Below, in pieces: positions 9,801-18,793 of a stretch of 64,000 nt of DNA. A program made the translations under genes and the position numbers. Source of the DNA: Clostridia bacterium (lineage in GTDB: Bacteria > Bacillota > Clostridia > Oscillospirales > Acutalibacteraceae); contig JAFSAR010000001.1 of NCBI GenBank assembly GCA_017442225.1, forward strand, positions 1-64,000. Reading direction: 5' to 3'. The notes under the pieces were generated by a model. That model was not told where the DNA came from, made no database searches, and saw only the letters and a program-made list of their open reading frames with translations. The stretch's first letter is position 1. Every line of letters begins with the position of its first letter.

Positions 9801-9842
9801 GCCCATATTGTAATTTTTTGTTATGTTCACAAGCTTAAGCAC
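6840..9842 (-). CDS. ABC transporter, fused ATPase and FtsX-type permease (MacB-like)
   Basis: 1000 residues. Residues 1-230 are an ABC ATPase of the LolD/MacB type: GQSGCGKTT (Walker A, near 38), MSGGQMQRVAIARAL (signature, near 143), ILADEPTGALD (Walker B) and VTHNPEL (H loop). Residues near 265-290 form the first membrane helix. A loop of more than 500 residues on the outer face follows, and the last 150 residues hold three helices with the FtsX-type block SVQERTKEIGILRAIGASKKNV. Relatives act by mechanotransmission, exporting peptides or lipoproteins or removing antimicrobial peptides; the substrate here is unknown. The start is a GTG after GAAAGGAAA. Usual partners such as a periplasmic adaptor or a two-component system are absent. 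Confidence 0.88.
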   Translation of the reverse strand: MLKLVNITKNYNMGDNTVEALKGIDVEFRSHEFVSILGQSGCGKTTLLNIIGGLDRYTSGDLIISGRSTKEYNDADWDTYRNHTIGFVFQSYNLIPHQTVLQNVELALTLSGVSKSERKTRAQKALEDVGLGDQLSKKPSEMSGGQMQRVAIARALVNNPDIILADEPTGALDTETSVQVMEILKEISKDRLIIMVTHNPELANKYSSRIINMLDGVVTHDSMPLSDEEIQHENEINTKKHEGHKKTKKPTMSFGTSFMLSLKNLITKKGRTILTSFAGSIGIIGIALILAISQGMTAYIDAVQESTLSVYPLTLEASTVDMSTLMEAFMNITADENTHENDAVYEKTALYDMINALNSIEESKNDLKAFKKYLEKEITDETTELSAAVNGVQYSYDIDMQIYTENVDGEILYSDLEKIITDLMLKYVGVDMSAMSALTGSSSTSMMSPMSSMGSTLWQELLPGNDGAPVNDLLLDQYDVVYGSWPNNYDEIVLVLDENNELDDIALYALGLISAEDIDKLADAALNGTKLDEKETHKWTYEEICDTEYKAILNADCYHYDDATGIYVDLRNTDAGLRYLYDNAMTLKITGIIRPNEDVTTTMLSGSIAYTSDLTKHLVELADESAVIEAQLKSPDTDILTGLPFDTTTGTLSNEEKEAALSEYISSLDLEGKAKAYIAISSIPDNDFLQQQIDATMGSMTRADMEAQMAAGLGSQMSVSSEEISEYLASMSDEDFNELFIKMITEQIKAQYAAQVSSKMSAMSTEQLAGALDMMLPTYSTEQCATYYDKIMVFSESTYEQNLLDMGYIDLESPASINIYASTFENKDVITDAIKLYNEDVEELKQIKYTDYLGIMMSSITTIINAITYVLIAFVAISLIVSSIMIGVITLISVQERTKEIGILRAIGASKKNVSGLFNAETVIIGLSSGVLGVVITYLLCIPINAILHAITGINNLNAILPIEAAAILVLISICLTLISGVIPSKSAAKKDPVTALRTE

Positions 9843-9933
9843 AATAATTTTCCTTTCGGTTTTAATTAATTATCTATATTATATGTGTAAATTTTTGCCA
9901 AACTATGAATAATCATAAAAAATTTATTCGATA

Positions 9934-9962
9934 TTGATAATTTTTTTAAAAAGTGTTATACT
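9934..9962 (+). promoter_or_regulatory. Predicted promoter of the penicillin-binding protein gene
   Basis: TTGATA (9934-9939), 17 bases, TATACT (9957-9962), about 28 bases upstream of the chosen ATG at 9991. Confidence 0.65.
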
Positions 9963-9990
9963 TATTCAAACGCCAAAAAGGAGGAATAAT

Positions 9991-12330
9991 ATGGAAAAGG
10001 CTTTCAAATATATATGTATTCTTATGTCTGCCGTTATCGTTCTTTCTTCTTTTGGTATGGTGTGCGCCGTGGCGTTTGGTAAAAAAAGCGATTTTGATTT
10101 TTTAGGTTGCAAAGAAATTGTTGATAACATTAAAAATTACGAGATGAATATGACGTCGGTAATTTATGTTCATAACGACAAGGGTGAGTGGGAGGAATAC
10201 CAGCGTATTCACGGTACAGAAAATCGCATCTGGGTTGATATCGAAAAAATGCCGCAGCGACTTATCGACGCTTTTATCTCAATAGAAGACCAGCGTTTTT
10301 ATCAGCATTCAGGTGTAGACTGGAAGCGCACCGCAGGCGCTTTTGTAAACTATTTGCCTTTTGTTGATATTTATTCCTCAAATCAGGGTGGCTCAACCGT
10401 AACACAGCAGTTAATAAAAAACATTACTTCTGACAACGATAAAAGCGCAATGCGAAAGGTGCGTGAAATCGGTCGCGCCTTACTCATAGAAAAAATGCTT
10501 GATAAAATCACAATTTTAGAAGCATATTTAAATACCATTTCTCTCGGAAACGGTATTTGTGGCGTGCAGGTTGCGGCAAACTATTATTTTAACAAAAACG
10601 TTGATGAGCTAACACTGTCCGAATGCGCATCACTTGCGGCAATTACCAAAAATCCAAGCGCATATAATCCCATTTCAAAACCCGAGGGCAATAAAAAGCG
10701 TCGCGACGACGTTCTATATAAAATGTATGAGCTCGGTAAAATAACTAATCAGGAGTACGAATTAGCATTAAAGCAGGAAGTTGTTGTAGATGAAACACAG
10801 CAGCAGGATTTTGAAATACCAATAAATAATTATTTTGTTGACGCGCTTATAAGTGATATTTCTGAAGATTTAAGTGTCAAATACAATTGTAGTGTTGAGA
10901 CCGCTACCACAATGCTTTATAATGGCGGATATAAGATATATGCGACAATTGATACCGATATACAGGATGTTATAGAATCGGTATATCTTAACCAAAAGAC
11001 GTATTTTTCACAAAAATCGTCTAAGGATAAAAGCGTTCACGTACAGTCCGCAATGACAATTATGGATTATAACGGCAATATAAAAGGAATTGTTGGCGGC
11101 GTAGGCGAAAAAACCGTAAATCGTGGACTTAACCGCGCCACTGACTCACCGCGTCAGCCTGGCTCTACTATGAAACCGCTTGGCGTTTATATGCAGGCAA
11201 TTGATAACGGATACGTGTCGTATTCAACAATGGTCGAAGATAAGCCAATGGATAAATATTATAAAGACGGCAAAAAAGGACCTAAAGAGTGGTACGGCTA
11301 TTATGCGGGCAATATGACCGTGGCAAAGGCGCTTGAGCGCTCAGCAAACACTATACCTTGTTGGATTTTAAAAGATAATATCGGTATTGAAAATTCTTAT
11401 AATTTCCTGACGCAGAAATTAGGGCTTAACCATCTTACTGATACCGACAAAAATATTGCATCCCTAGCGCTTGGCGGCTGTCAGTACGGTATTACTACCA
11501 CCGAATCTGCCGCGGCATACGCGGTTTTTGGTAACGGTGGTAAATACTACGAGCCCACAACCTATACAAAGGTTTTGGACGTCAACGGTATTACCGTATT
11601 GGAGGCAGGAAACGCCGAGCAGGTTGTTAAAGAAACAACTGCAACTGTAATGAATAAACTGCTTCAAAATGTTGTATACGGCTCGCAGGGTACAGGTAAG
11701 GGCATTGCAAGCTACAGTAAAATGAAGGCATACGCTAAAACGGGTACTTCAAGCGAATCAAAAGACTTATGGATGGTTGCAGGCACACCGTATTATGTGG
11801 GTAGCGTATGGTACGGCTTTGACCAACCCGAAAATGTGCATAACGCAGGTGCTGCCGCAAAGGTCTGGCGAGATATAATGACACAAATTCACAAAGACCT
11901 TGAAGAAAAGGAATTTGAGCTTAGCGACGAGGTTATCGAGGCGAAATATTGTAATATTACAGGTAAGCTTGCTGTTCCGTCTTGCTACAGCAAATCAACG
12001 GGCTATTATATTTCAGGTGTTAAAATAGAGACCTGTAAGGGCGGACACCCCGAGCCCGAAACTGAACCCGAAGAGGAAGCAAGTTCTTCTGAAGAAACTT
12101 CAAGCGTGACTCCATCTACCGAAATTTCAAGCTCAGAGACAACCTCAAGTGAAGAAACAACGTCGGAAAGCGAGGACGCTGGCTCCTCGGATAATACCGA
12201 AACGTCGTCAGAGGATACTTCTACAGATTCGAGCAAAACCGACAGCAGTTCAGCGGAGGAAAGCTCTGAAACGGATAATAATTCTCATAACGATAATAGT
12301 TCATCTTCAAAAATTGATATTTTAGATTAA
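9991..12330 (+). CDS. Class A penicillin-binding protein (transglycosylase/transpeptidase)
   Basis: 779 residues. It polymerises glycan strands and cross-links peptidoglycan outside the membrane. One N-terminal membrane anchor lies at about 8-30. The GT51 domain shows EDQRFYQHSGVDWKRTAGA with the catalytic Glu, plus GGSTVTQQLIKN. The transpeptidase domain shows GSTMKP (active-site Ser), ERSANTIP (SxN-type motif) and AKTGTS (KTG). A tail of about 100 residues after residue 690 is almost only Ser, Glu, Thr and Asp, a low-complexity extension likely to reach into the wall. The start is ATG 9991 after AAAAGGAGGAATAAT. The in-frame ATG at 9934 lies inside the promoter, so I reject it. The gene is monocistronic. 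Confidence 0.95.
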   Translation: MEKAFKYICILMSAVIVLSSFGMVCAVAFGKKSDFDFLGCKEIVDNIKNYEMNMTSVIYVHNDKGEWEEYQRIHGTENRIWVDIEKMPQRLIDAFISIEDQRFYQHSGVDWKRTAGAFVNYLPFVDIYSSNQGGSTVTQQLIKNITSDNDKSAMRKVREIGRALLIEKMLDKITILEAYLNTISLGNGICGVQVAANYYFNKNVDELTLSECASLAAITKNPSAYNPISKPEGNKKRRDDVLYKMYELGKITNQEYELALKQEVVVDETQQQDFEIPINNYFVDALISDISEDLSVKYNCSVETATTMLYNGGYKIYATIDTDIQDVIESVYLNQKTYFSQKSSKDKSVHVQSAMTIMDYNGNIKGIVGGVGEKTVNRGLNRATDSPRQPGSTMKPLGVYMQAIDNGYVSYSTMVEDKPMDKYYKDGKKGPKEWYGYYAGNMTVAKALERSANTIPCWILKDNIGIENSYNFLTQKLGLNHLTDTDKNIASLALGGCQYGITTTESAAAYAVFGNGGKYYEPTTYTKVLDVNGITVLEAGNAEQVVKETTATVMNKLLQNVVYGSQGTGKGIASYSKMKAYAKTGTSSESKDLWMVAGTPYYVGSVWYGFDQPENVHNAGAAAKVWRDIMTQIHKDLEEKEFELSDEVIEAKYCNITGKLAVPSCYSKSTGYYISGVKIETCKGGHPEPETEPEEEASSSEETSSVTPSTEISSSETTSSEETTSESEDAGSSDNTETSSEDTSTDSSKTDSSSAEESSETDNNSHNDNSSSSKIDILD

Positions 12331-12348
12331 AACATTTAACTTCTACCA

Positions 12349-12388
12349 AACGAGGTATTTACTAATTTGTAAATACCTCGTTAATTTT
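12349..12388 (+). terminator. Terminator of the penicillin-binding protein gene
   Basis: AACGAGGTATTTAC pairs with GTAAATACCTCGTT (12349-12382), followed by AATTTTTAT. Confidence 0.9.
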
Positions 12389-12480
12389 TATAAAAAAACA
12401 TTGCTCAAACGCTTTAATTATGATATACTAAATTAAATATTGGGTTATTATGCCTTTTTATGATTTGCGGGGTGAAAATT

Positions 12481-12987
12481 ATGCGTATTTTGGGTATTGA
12501 CCCGGGTTATGCGACAATTGGCTACGGAATAATCGAATACGATAATTTCCGCTTTAAAACGGTGGCTTACGGCGCGATAACAACAACGCCAGACAAGGCT
12601 TTTCCCGATAGACTGTGTGATATTTTTAATGATATGCAAACACTTATCAAAACGTACAACCCCGAACATTTATCAATAGAAAAACTATTTTTTAATACCA
12701 ATACAACCACCGCTATCGACGTTGCTCAGGCGCGCGGTGTGATACTTCTCGCAGCGCACAAGGCGGATATTCAGATTTATGAATACACACCCTTACAGGT
12801 AAAACAGTCGATTACAGGCTACGGCAGAGCAGAAAAGCATCAGGTTATGGAAATGGTTAAAAATCTTTTGCAGTTAAACTCTGTACCAAAACCCGACGAT
12901 ACTGCCGACGCGCTGGCTCTGGCAATCTGTCACGGTCACTGTTCGGGTAGTCTGTATTCAAAACTTGCGAAAGGAAACGTAAAATAA
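12481..12987 (+). CDS. ruvC: Holliday junction resolvase RuvC
   Basis: 168 residues. It resolves Holliday junctions by paired nicks with the RuvAB branch-migration motor. The RNase H-like fold starts MRILGIDPGYATIGYG, with the first catalytic Asp in GIDPG. SIEKLFFN carries the catalytic Glu. The C-terminal DDTADALALAICH carries the last acidic residues. I use ATG 12481 after GGGGTG rather than an in-frame ATG at 12460. The stop overlaps the ruvA start by one base (TAATG), so they are translationally coupled. It is the first gene of a 13-gene plus-strand run to 24663. Confidence 0.96.
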   Translation: MRILGIDPGYATIGYGIIEYDNFRFKTVAYGAITTTPDKAFPDRLCDIFNDMQTLIKTYNPEHLSIEKLFFNTNTTTAIDVAQARGVILLAAHKADIQIYEYTPLQVKQSITGYGRAEKHQVMEMVKNLLQLNSVPKPDDTADALALAICHGHCSGSLYSKLAKGNVK

Positions 12988-13595
12988 TGATTGCAACCTT
13001 AAACGGAAAACTTATTATAAAAGAATTAAACTACGTTGTAGTTGAGTGTGGCGGCGTAGGACTTAAGTGTTTTGTGACACAGAACACGCACACCACAATT
13101 GGAAATATTGGTGACAACGTTTTCCTTTACACCTATCTTTCCGTTCGTGAAGATGCTCTCGATTTATACGGCTTTTCGGATAACAGCGAGTTAGAGGTAT
13201 TTAAACTTATAACCTCTGTGAGCGGTGTCGGCTCTAAAATCGGACTTGCTATACTATCGGAATTTACGCCCGATAAAATAATGCTTTATATTGCAAGCGG
13301 CGACGCAAAATCACTTACTGCGGCATCGGGTGTTGGTATTAAGCTTGCGCAACGTATAGCTCTTGAACTAAAAGACAAGGTTGGCAGTATTTCTTCGGGC
13401 GATATGACTATTGACGTCAAAGCTGTTGGTGTTGCCACGGCGCATAGCGCAACACGCGAGGCTATTGAGGCGCTTGTATCTCTTGGTTACACGCAAAGCG
13501 AGGCGTCTCTGGCGGTTGGCAGACTTGACCCATCACTTGATACAAACGAGCTTATCAAACAAGCATTAAAATCTCTTGCGAGGGGGTTTAACTGA
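12987..13595 (+). CDS. ruvA: Holliday junction DNA helicase subunit RuvA
   Basis: 202 residues. RuvA tetramers hold the four-way junction open while RuvB rings pump DNA. The N-terminal OB domain begins [26 protein letters not shown] helix-hairpin-helix region holds [14 protein letters not shown] and [22 protein letters not shown] short C-terminal domain ([16 protein letters not shown]) contacts RuvB. Both ends overlap neighbours (TAATG with ruvC, TGATG with ruvB), the standard ruvCAB arrangement. Confidence 0.97.
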   Translation: MIATLNGKLIIKELNYVVVECGGVGLKCFVTQNTHTTIGNIGDNVFLYTYLSVREDALDLYGFSDNSELEVFKLITSVSGVGSKIGLAILSEFTPDKIMLYIASGDAKSLTAASGVGIKLAQRIALELKDKVGSISSGDMTIDVKAVGVATAHSATREAIEALVSLGYTQSEASLAVGRLDPSLDTNELIKQALKSLARGFN

Positions 13596-14632
13596 TGATA
13601 GAACAAGAAATGGATTTTGAAAACCGTATTGTGTCACCCGAATATACTGCAAATGACGACGATACCGAATTATCTTTAAGACCTAAAACTCTTGATGATT
13701 ATATTGGTCAGGACAAGGCAAAGGACAACCTAAGTATTTATATAAAGGCTGCGCGTCAGCGTAATGAGTCATTGGATCACGTTTTATTATACGGACCTCC
13801 GGGACTTGGTAAAACAACGCTTTCAGGTATTATAGCGCGTGAAATGGGTGTTAATCTGCGTGTAACGTCGGGTCCCGCAATTGAAAAACAGGGAGATCTT
13901 GTTGCAATACTGACCTCGCTTAACGAGGGCGACGTGCTGTTTATCGACGAAATACACCGTCTGTCCCGCAATGTTGAGGAAATTCTTTATCCCGCAATGG
14001 AGGACTTTTCTCTTGATATAATTTTGGGTAAAGGTCCCTCAGCGCGTTCAATAAGACTTGACGTACCGCATTTTACGCTTGTAGGCGCCACAACCCGTTC
14101 GGGACAGCTTACAGCGCCGCTACGCGACCGTTTTGGAGTGCTGTTACGCCTTGAACTTTACACACCCGAGCAGTTAGGGAAGATTGTTAAACGCTCGGCG
14201 GGCATTTTAGGAATACCGATTGATGATGAGGGCGCTTTAGAGATTGCATCACGCTCGCGCGGTACACCTCGTATTGCAAATCGCTTACTTAAACGTGTTC
14301 GCGATATTGCTGAGATTGAATTCAACGGTAGCATTGACGTGCATGTTGCACAGTCGGCGCTCTCTCGTTTTGAAATTGACGAATTGGGCCTTGATGATTT
14401 TGACCGCAAGATGCTCACCGCTATTATCACGCATTATGGCGGCGGTCCTGTTGGCCTTGATACGTTAGCGGCGGCAGTTGGTGAAGAGGCAATTACTATT
14501 GAGGACGTTTACGAGCCGTATCTTATGCAGATAGGCTTTTTAACACGAACACCTCGCGGCAGATGTGTAACACAGGCGGCATACGAGCATCTTGGTATTA
14601 AAAACAATAACACACAACAATCACTTTTATAA
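13595..14632 (+). CDS. ruvB: Holliday junction branch-migration ATPase RuvB
   Basis: 345 residues. The AAA+ ring motor of the RuvABC resolvasome. It shows [13 protein letters not shown] near the N-terminus, Walker [10 protein letters not shown], Walker B FIDEIHRL, sensor 1 VGATTRSG and the arginine-finger region [10 protein letters not shown]-terminal winged helix ends in [13 protein letters not shown], which binds DNA. The N-terminus has about 15 extra acidic residues before the conserved start of homology. The ATG overlaps the ruvA stop (TGATG). Confidence 0.98.
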   Translation: MIEQEMDFENRIVSPEYTANDDDTELSLRPKTLDDYIGQDKAKDNLSIYIKAARQRNESLDHVLLYGPPGLGKTTLSGIIAREMGVNLRVTSGPAIEKQGDLVAILTSLNEGDVLFIDEIHRLSRNVEEILYPAMEDFSLDIILGKGPSARSIRLDVPHFTLVGATTRSGQLTAPLRDRFGVLLRLELYTPEQLGKIVKRSAGILGIPIDDEGALEIASRSRGTPRIANRLLKRVRDIAEIEFNGSIDVHVAQSALSRFEIDELGLDDFDRKMLTAIITHYGGGPVGLDTLAAAVGEEAITIEDVYEPYLMQIGFLTRTPRGRCVTQAAYEHLGIKNNNTQQSLL

Positions 14633-14644
14633 AAGGATATTTTG

Positions 14645-15508
14645 ATGAGAACTTTTGAAAATTTTAACGATTACGAGTTAATTGACGCCGACAACGGCGA
14701 ACGACTCGAACGTTGGGGAGATATCATACTTATTCGCCCTGACCCTCAGATTATATGGAATGAGGGACACCGTGACCAGCGTTGGAACAGCGCGCACGCA
14801 ATATACCACCGTTCAAATAGCGGCGGCGGTTATTGGGAAACACTTAAAAAGGTGCCTGACGTATGGAGCATTAAATACAATGACCTTACGTTCCGTTTAA
14901 AGCCTATGGGATTCAAGCACACAGGACTTTTCCCCGAGCAAGCGGTTAACTGGGCATTGGCACAAAAGCTTATCTGCGAAGCTGATCGAAAAATATCCGT
15001 GCTTAATTTGTTTGCTTACACAGGCGGCGCCACCGTTGCGTGCCTTAAAGCAGGCGCACGTGTAACCCACGTCGACGCTTCTAAAGGAATGGTAGGCTGG
15101 GCAAAGGAAAACGCTTCGGCATCAGGTCTTGCTGACAAACCTGTAAGATGGCTTGTTGACGACTGTATGAAATTTGTTAAACGTGAAATTAGACGCGGCA
15201 ACAAATATGACGCGATAATTATGGATCCACCGTCATACGGTAGGGGACCAAACGGCGAAGTCTGGAAGCTGGAACAACAACTGTCCGAACTGCTTACCGA
15301 CGTGGGTAAAGTTTTAAGCGATGATCCGCTGTTTTTCTTCCTTAATTCATACACAGGCGGACTTTCTCCTACGATTCTTAATTATATGGTCAAAAGCTGT
15401 ATCGCGCCCAAAAACGTTGGCACGGTTTACACCGAAGAAATCGGCATAAAGGTTACAAAACGAAATGTTATTCTGCCTTGCGGCAATACAACTATCTGGA
15501 CAAAGTAA
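14645..15508 (+). CDS. Class I SAM-dependent methyltransferase (RlmI/RlmK-like)
   Basis: 287 residues. The Rossmann core shows VLNLFAYTGGATVACLKAGA (SAM-binding motif I), then THVDASKGMVGWAKENA (motif II) and MDPPSYGRG (motif IV, the N/D-P-P-x catalytic signature shared by m5C and N-methyl rRNA enzymes). The closest family appears to be the RlmI/RlmK 23S rRNA methyltransferases, but no PUA domain is present and the target base is unknown. The N-terminal 100 residues are a separate mixed domain. The start is ATG 14645 after AAAAGGA; a TTG directly before it is an alternative. The stop abuts ecfA1. Confidence 0.8.
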   Translation: MRTFENFNDYELIDADNGERLERWGDIILIRPDPQIIWNEGHRDQRWNSAHAIYHRSNSGGGYWETLKKVPDVWSIKYNDLTFRLKPMGFKHTGLFPEQAVNWALAQKLICEADRKISVLNLFAYTGGATVACLKAGARVTHVDASKGMVGWAKENASASGLADKPVRWLVDDCMKFVKREIRRGNKYDAIIMDPPSYGRGPNGEVWKLEQQLSELLTDVGKVLSDDPLFFFLNSYTGGLSPTILNYMVKSCIAPKNVGTVYTEEIGIKVTKRNVILPCGNTTIWTK

Positions 15509-16360
15509 ATGGATAATATAATTGAAGTAAAAAACATTACATTTGAATATGAAGATTCAGATCAGAAAGACACTGTTTTAAAGGACTTTAGTCTTAATAT
15601 CAAACGCGGTAGTTTTACCGTTATTTTAGGACATAACGGCTCAGGTAAATCAACGCTTGCCAAGCTGCTTAACGGTTTATATAAAGTCACAGACGGTGAA
15701 ATTCTGGTTGATGGAATTTCTACGTCTGACGAAGAACACGAAATAGAGATAAAACGCCGTGTTGGTCTTGTGTTTCAAAACCCCGACAATCAGCTTGTGG
15801 CATCAATTGTTGAGGAGGACGTTGCCTTTGGTCCCGAAAACTTAGGTCATGCGCCCGACGTTATTCGCGCTGAGGTCGACGAAGCTTTAAAGAGTGTCGG
15901 TATGTACGAATTCCGAAAATCCACTCCTCACAGACTTTCGGGCGGTCAGAAGCAGCGCATTGCGATTGCGGGTATTATAGCAATGAAACCCGACTGCATT
16001 GTGCTTGATGAGCCAACCGCAATGCTTGACCCAAAGGGCAGGGCTGAGATTATTTCTACTATTAAAAAACTTAACCGCGAAAACGGTATTACCATCGTTT
16101 TAATAACGCATTTTATGGAAGAGGCGGTTGACGCTGACCGCGTAATAGTTATGGACAGCGGTAAAATTGTAGCCGACTCAACGCCAAAGGATATTTTCAG
16201 TAATATAAAACTGCTCAAAGAGGTGGGACTTGACGTTCCGCAAACCACCGAATTGCTTTATCGCCTTAAATCAGGCGGTATGAATATTACAACAGATGTT
16301 ATTTCTATAGAAGAATCAGCGCAAAAAATTTATGACGCGATTCATTTGGAGGAAATTTAA
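15509..16360 (+). CDS. ecfA1: Energy-coupling factor transporter ATPase EcfA1
   Basis: 283 residues. One of two ATPases driving vitamin uptake by the ECF family. Walker A is GHNGSGKSTLAKLLNG, the Q loop VFQNPDNQLVASIVEEDVAFGPENLG is diagnostic for Ecf ATPases, the signature is RLSGGQKQRIAIAGI, Walker B is CIVLDEPTAMLDP and the switch is ITHFMEEA. The N-terminus VKNITFEYED is typical. It starts on the base after the previous stop, with no gap, in an ecfA1-ecfA2-ecfT cassette. As no S subunit is adjacent, the motor probably serves several S subunits, including the one at 3017-3625. Confidence 0.96.
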   Translation: MDNIIEVKNITFEYEDSDQKDTVLKDFSLNIKRGSFTVILGHNGSGKSTLAKLLNGLYKVTDGEILVDGISTSDEEHEIEIKRRVGLVFQNPDNQLVASIVEEDVAFGPENLGHAPDVIRAEVDEALKSVGMYEFRKSTPHRLSGGQKQRIAIAGIIAMKPDCIVLDEPTAMLDPKGRAEIISTIKKLNRENGITIVLITHFMEEAVDADRVIVMDSGKIVADSTPKDIFSNIKLLKEVGLDVPQTTELLYRLKSGGMNITTDVISIEESAQKIYDAIHLEEI

Positions 16361-17227
16361 TTGTCTATTCTCGAAGTTAAAAATTTAACTCACACCTACG
16401 ACGGTAATACGCCTTTTATGAACGACGCCGTTAAAGACGTCAGTTTTAGCGTAAAAAAAGGCGAGATTATAGGTATAATTGGTCATACGGGCTCTGGCAA
16501 ATCAACACTTGTTCAGCACCTTAACGGACTTTTGAAAGCGACAAGTGGCGAGGTCTTGTTGGACGGTAAAAATATTTGGGACGACCCCAAAAAGATACGC
16601 TTGGTGCGTTCAAGAGTTGGTCTTGTTTTTCAGTATCCTGAATATCAATTGTTTGAAGATACAGTTTATAAGGATATTGCTTTCGGACCTAAAAATATGG
16701 GACTTTCTGATGACGAGATTGCGCATCGTATTTCTGAAATCTGTGAATTGGTAGGTATAAAAGCAGAATATCTTGAAAAATCGCCTTTTGATTTGTCAGG
16801 TGGCGAAAAACGCCGCGTTGCAATTGCGGGTGTTATGGCTATGCAGCCAGAAATTATCGTTTTTGATGAGCCCGTCGCAGGTCTTGACCCACGAGGTCGC
16901 GCCGACGTTATAAAAATGATTTATGATTATAGCAATAAATACGGCGCTACCGTGCTTATAATTTCGCATAATATGGAGGATATGGCGCTTATTGCCGACA
17001 AACTCATTGTTATGAACAAAGGCGAGCTTGCGCTTTTTGACACAACCGAAAACGTTTTTAAACAACACGAATTTTTAAAAGATATCGGTCTTAACGTTCC
17101 AATGGTAACCCAGGTAATGCTCGCTTTAAAAGAAAAGGGATTAAGCGTACCCGACGATATATTTACCGTTGACCGCGCTGTAGATTATCTTCTTACACTC
17201 AGTAAAGGAGGTAATCATAATGCTTAA
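16361..17227 (+). CDS. ecfA2: Energy-coupling factor transporter ATPase EcfA2
   Basis: 288 residues. Partner ATPase of EcfA1. It shows Walker A GHTGSGKSTLVQHLNG, Q loop VFQYPEYQLFEDTVYKDIAFGP (the YPEYQLFE form marks EcfA2), signature DLSGGEKRRVAIAGVMA, Walker B IIVFDEPVAGLDP and switch ISHNMEDMA. The start codon is TTG at 16361, directly after the ecfA1 stop, with GGAGG inside the end of ecfA1. The 3' end overlaps ecfT by 8 bases, consistent with fixed stoichiometry in one complex. Confidence 0.96.
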   Translation: MSILEVKNLTHTYDGNTPFMNDAVKDVSFSVKKGEIIGIIGHTGSGKSTLVQHLNGLLKATSGEVLLDGKNIWDDPKKIRLVRSRVGLVFQYPEYQLFEDTVYKDIAFGPKNMGLSDDEIAHRISEICELVGIKAEYLEKSPFDLSGGEKRRVAIAGVMAMQPEIIVFDEPVAGLDPRGRADVIKMIYDYSNKYGATVLIISHNMEDMALIADKLIVMNKGELALFDTTENVFKQHEFLKDIGLNVPMVTQVMLALKEKGLSVPDDIFTVDRAVDYLLTLSKGGNHNA

Positions 17228-18029
17228 AGATATTACGTTCGGTCAGTATTATGAGAATGACTCTTTTGTTCATAAACTTGACCCAAGAACAAAAATGCTA
17301 CTGCTTATTGCGGTTATTGTGTTTATTTTTGTATCGCAAAATGCTGTTGCTTTATCTCTCGTGGCACTGCTTATATTGTTTAGCGTGTTACTTTCAAAAG
17401 TACCGCTAAAAATGTATTTTAAAAACCTTAAAGCAGTTTTTCCAATAATTATTTTTACAATGATTATAAATCTGTTTTATAATGCATCGGGAGACGTGTT
17501 GGTATCTTTCTGGAAATTGTCAATTACAACAGGCTCTTTATACCGAGCTTTTTATATGGCGGCGCGTATTCTACTGCTTATTATTGCAAGCGCGGAGCTT
17601 ACCTACACGACAACGCCCAACGATTTGACCGACGCTATTGAAAAACTGCTTTCACCGCTTAAATTTATTGGTCTAAAAAATGCAGTTCATACGCTTGCTA
17701 TGATGATGACAATAGCGCTAAGGTTTATACCCACGCTTATTGAAGAAACGCAAAAAATTATGAACGCGCAAAAGGCTCGCGGAGCCGACCTTGAAAGCGG
17801 CAAGTTAATTGATAGAATTAAAGCGTTAATTCCTATTTTAATACCGCTGCTTATTTCTTCAGTTCGTAGAGCATACGAGCTTGCCGAAGCAATGGAATGC
17901 CGTTGCTATAACGGCGGCGAAGGAAGACAACGTATGAAACAGTTAAAATACCACTCAAACGATTTTATTGCCTTTGCGGTGGTCGTTGTAGTGTGCGCAA
18001 CGGTTGTTGCTGTTAATATGATTTTATAA
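17220..18029 (+). CDS. ecfT: Energy-coupling factor transporter transmembrane subunit EcfT
   Basis: 269 residues. The membrane scaffold linking the two ATPases to exchangeable S subunits. The N-terminus has FVHKLDPRTKMLLLIAVIVFIF, typical of the family, followed by about five membrane helices. The cytoplasmic coupling helices carry the two A-R-G-type motifs: NAQKARGADLESG near 180 and ELAEAMECRCYNGGEGR near 221. It overlaps ecfA2 by 8 bases and lies 14 bases before truA. Confidence 0.95.
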   Translation: MLKDITFGQYYENDSFVHKLDPRTKMLLLIAVIVFIFVSQNAVALSLVALLILFSVLLSKVPLKMYFKNLKAVFPIIIFTMIINLFYNASGDVLVSFWKLSITTGSLYRAFYMAARILLLIIASAELTYTTTPNDLTDAIEKLLSPLKFIGLKNAVHTLAMMMTIALRFIPTLIEETQKIMNAQKARGADLESGKLIDRIKALIPILIPLLISSVRRAYELAEAMECRCYNGGEGRQRMKQLKYHSNDFIAFAVVVVVCATVVAVNMIL

Positions 18030-18043
18030 CATAGGAGAAATTT

Positions 18044-18775
18044 ATGAAAAGGATGCTGCTGACAATTTCATACGACGGCACAGCCTACCACGGCTGGCAG
18101 GTACAGCCGAACGGAATTACCGTGCAGCAGACTCTGCAAGACGCTTTGGAAAAACTTTTAGGTAAACGTGTGTCGGTTACAGGCTGCAGTCGTACCGATG
18201 CAGGTGTTCATGCGCGGCAGTTTGCCTGTCATATTGACTGTGAAGATCATTTTCCCGAAAGCGCATTTTTAAAGGGCTTAAATTCCTTGTTGCCAAAGGA
18301 TATTTCAGTAACAGATTGCCGTGAGGTTGCGCGTGATTTTCACGCAAGATATAATGCTTCGGGTAAAAAATACGTTTATTCTATGTATACGGGCTCTTTA
18401 AATCCTTTTGCTTCAAGATATATGCTGCATCTTGAAAATATGCCCGATCTTGATCTAATGAACAAGTTTTGCAAGGGTATCGTTGGCACGCACGACTTTG
18501 CGCCCTTTTCTTGCTCAAAAAGAACCGTAGAAGATACAGTCAGGACAATTACCGAGTGTTTTGTAAAAAAAGACGGTAATAAAATTTATTTTGAAATAAA
18601 GGGCGACGGTTTTTTATATAATATGGTACGCATACTTGCGGGTACAGCTCTTGCTGTCGGTCAAAAGCGTTTAGCGCCCGACTGTTATATTGATATCTTT
18701 AAAGATAATGACCGCAGTAAAGCGGGGGATACACTACCTGCTTTTGCGCTTATTTTAGACGAAGTTTATTACTAA
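18044..18775 (+). CDS. truA: tRNA pseudouridine synthase A (positions 38-40)
   Basis: 243 residues. It isomerises uridines 38, 39 and 40 in the tRNA anticodon arm. It has the N-terminal block ISYDGTAYHGWQVQPNGITVQ, the catalytic Asp in GCSRTDAGVHARQFACH, and the C-terminal block GDGFLYNMVRILAGTALAVG. The length fits. GGAGA precedes the ATG. The ecfT-truA order is common in Firmicutes. Confidence 0.97.
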   Translation: MKRMLLTISYDGTAYHGWQVQPNGITVQQTLQDALEKLLGKRVSVTGCSRTDAGVHARQFACHIDCEDHFPESAFLKGLNSLLPKDISVTDCREVARDFHARYNASGKKYVYSMYTGSLNPFASRYMLHLENMPDLDLMNKFCKGIVGTHDFAPFSCSKRTVEDTVRTITECFVKKDGNKIYFEIKGDGFLYNMVRILAGTALAVGQKRLAPDCYIDIFKDNDRSKAGDTLPAFALILDEVYY

Positions 18776-18793
18776 ATAAAGGTGGTGTAATAA

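Noticed and set aside
12006..12236. Minus-strand Ser/Val/Glu-rich open frame
   Set aside because: Mirror image of the low-complexity tail of the penicillin-binding protein.
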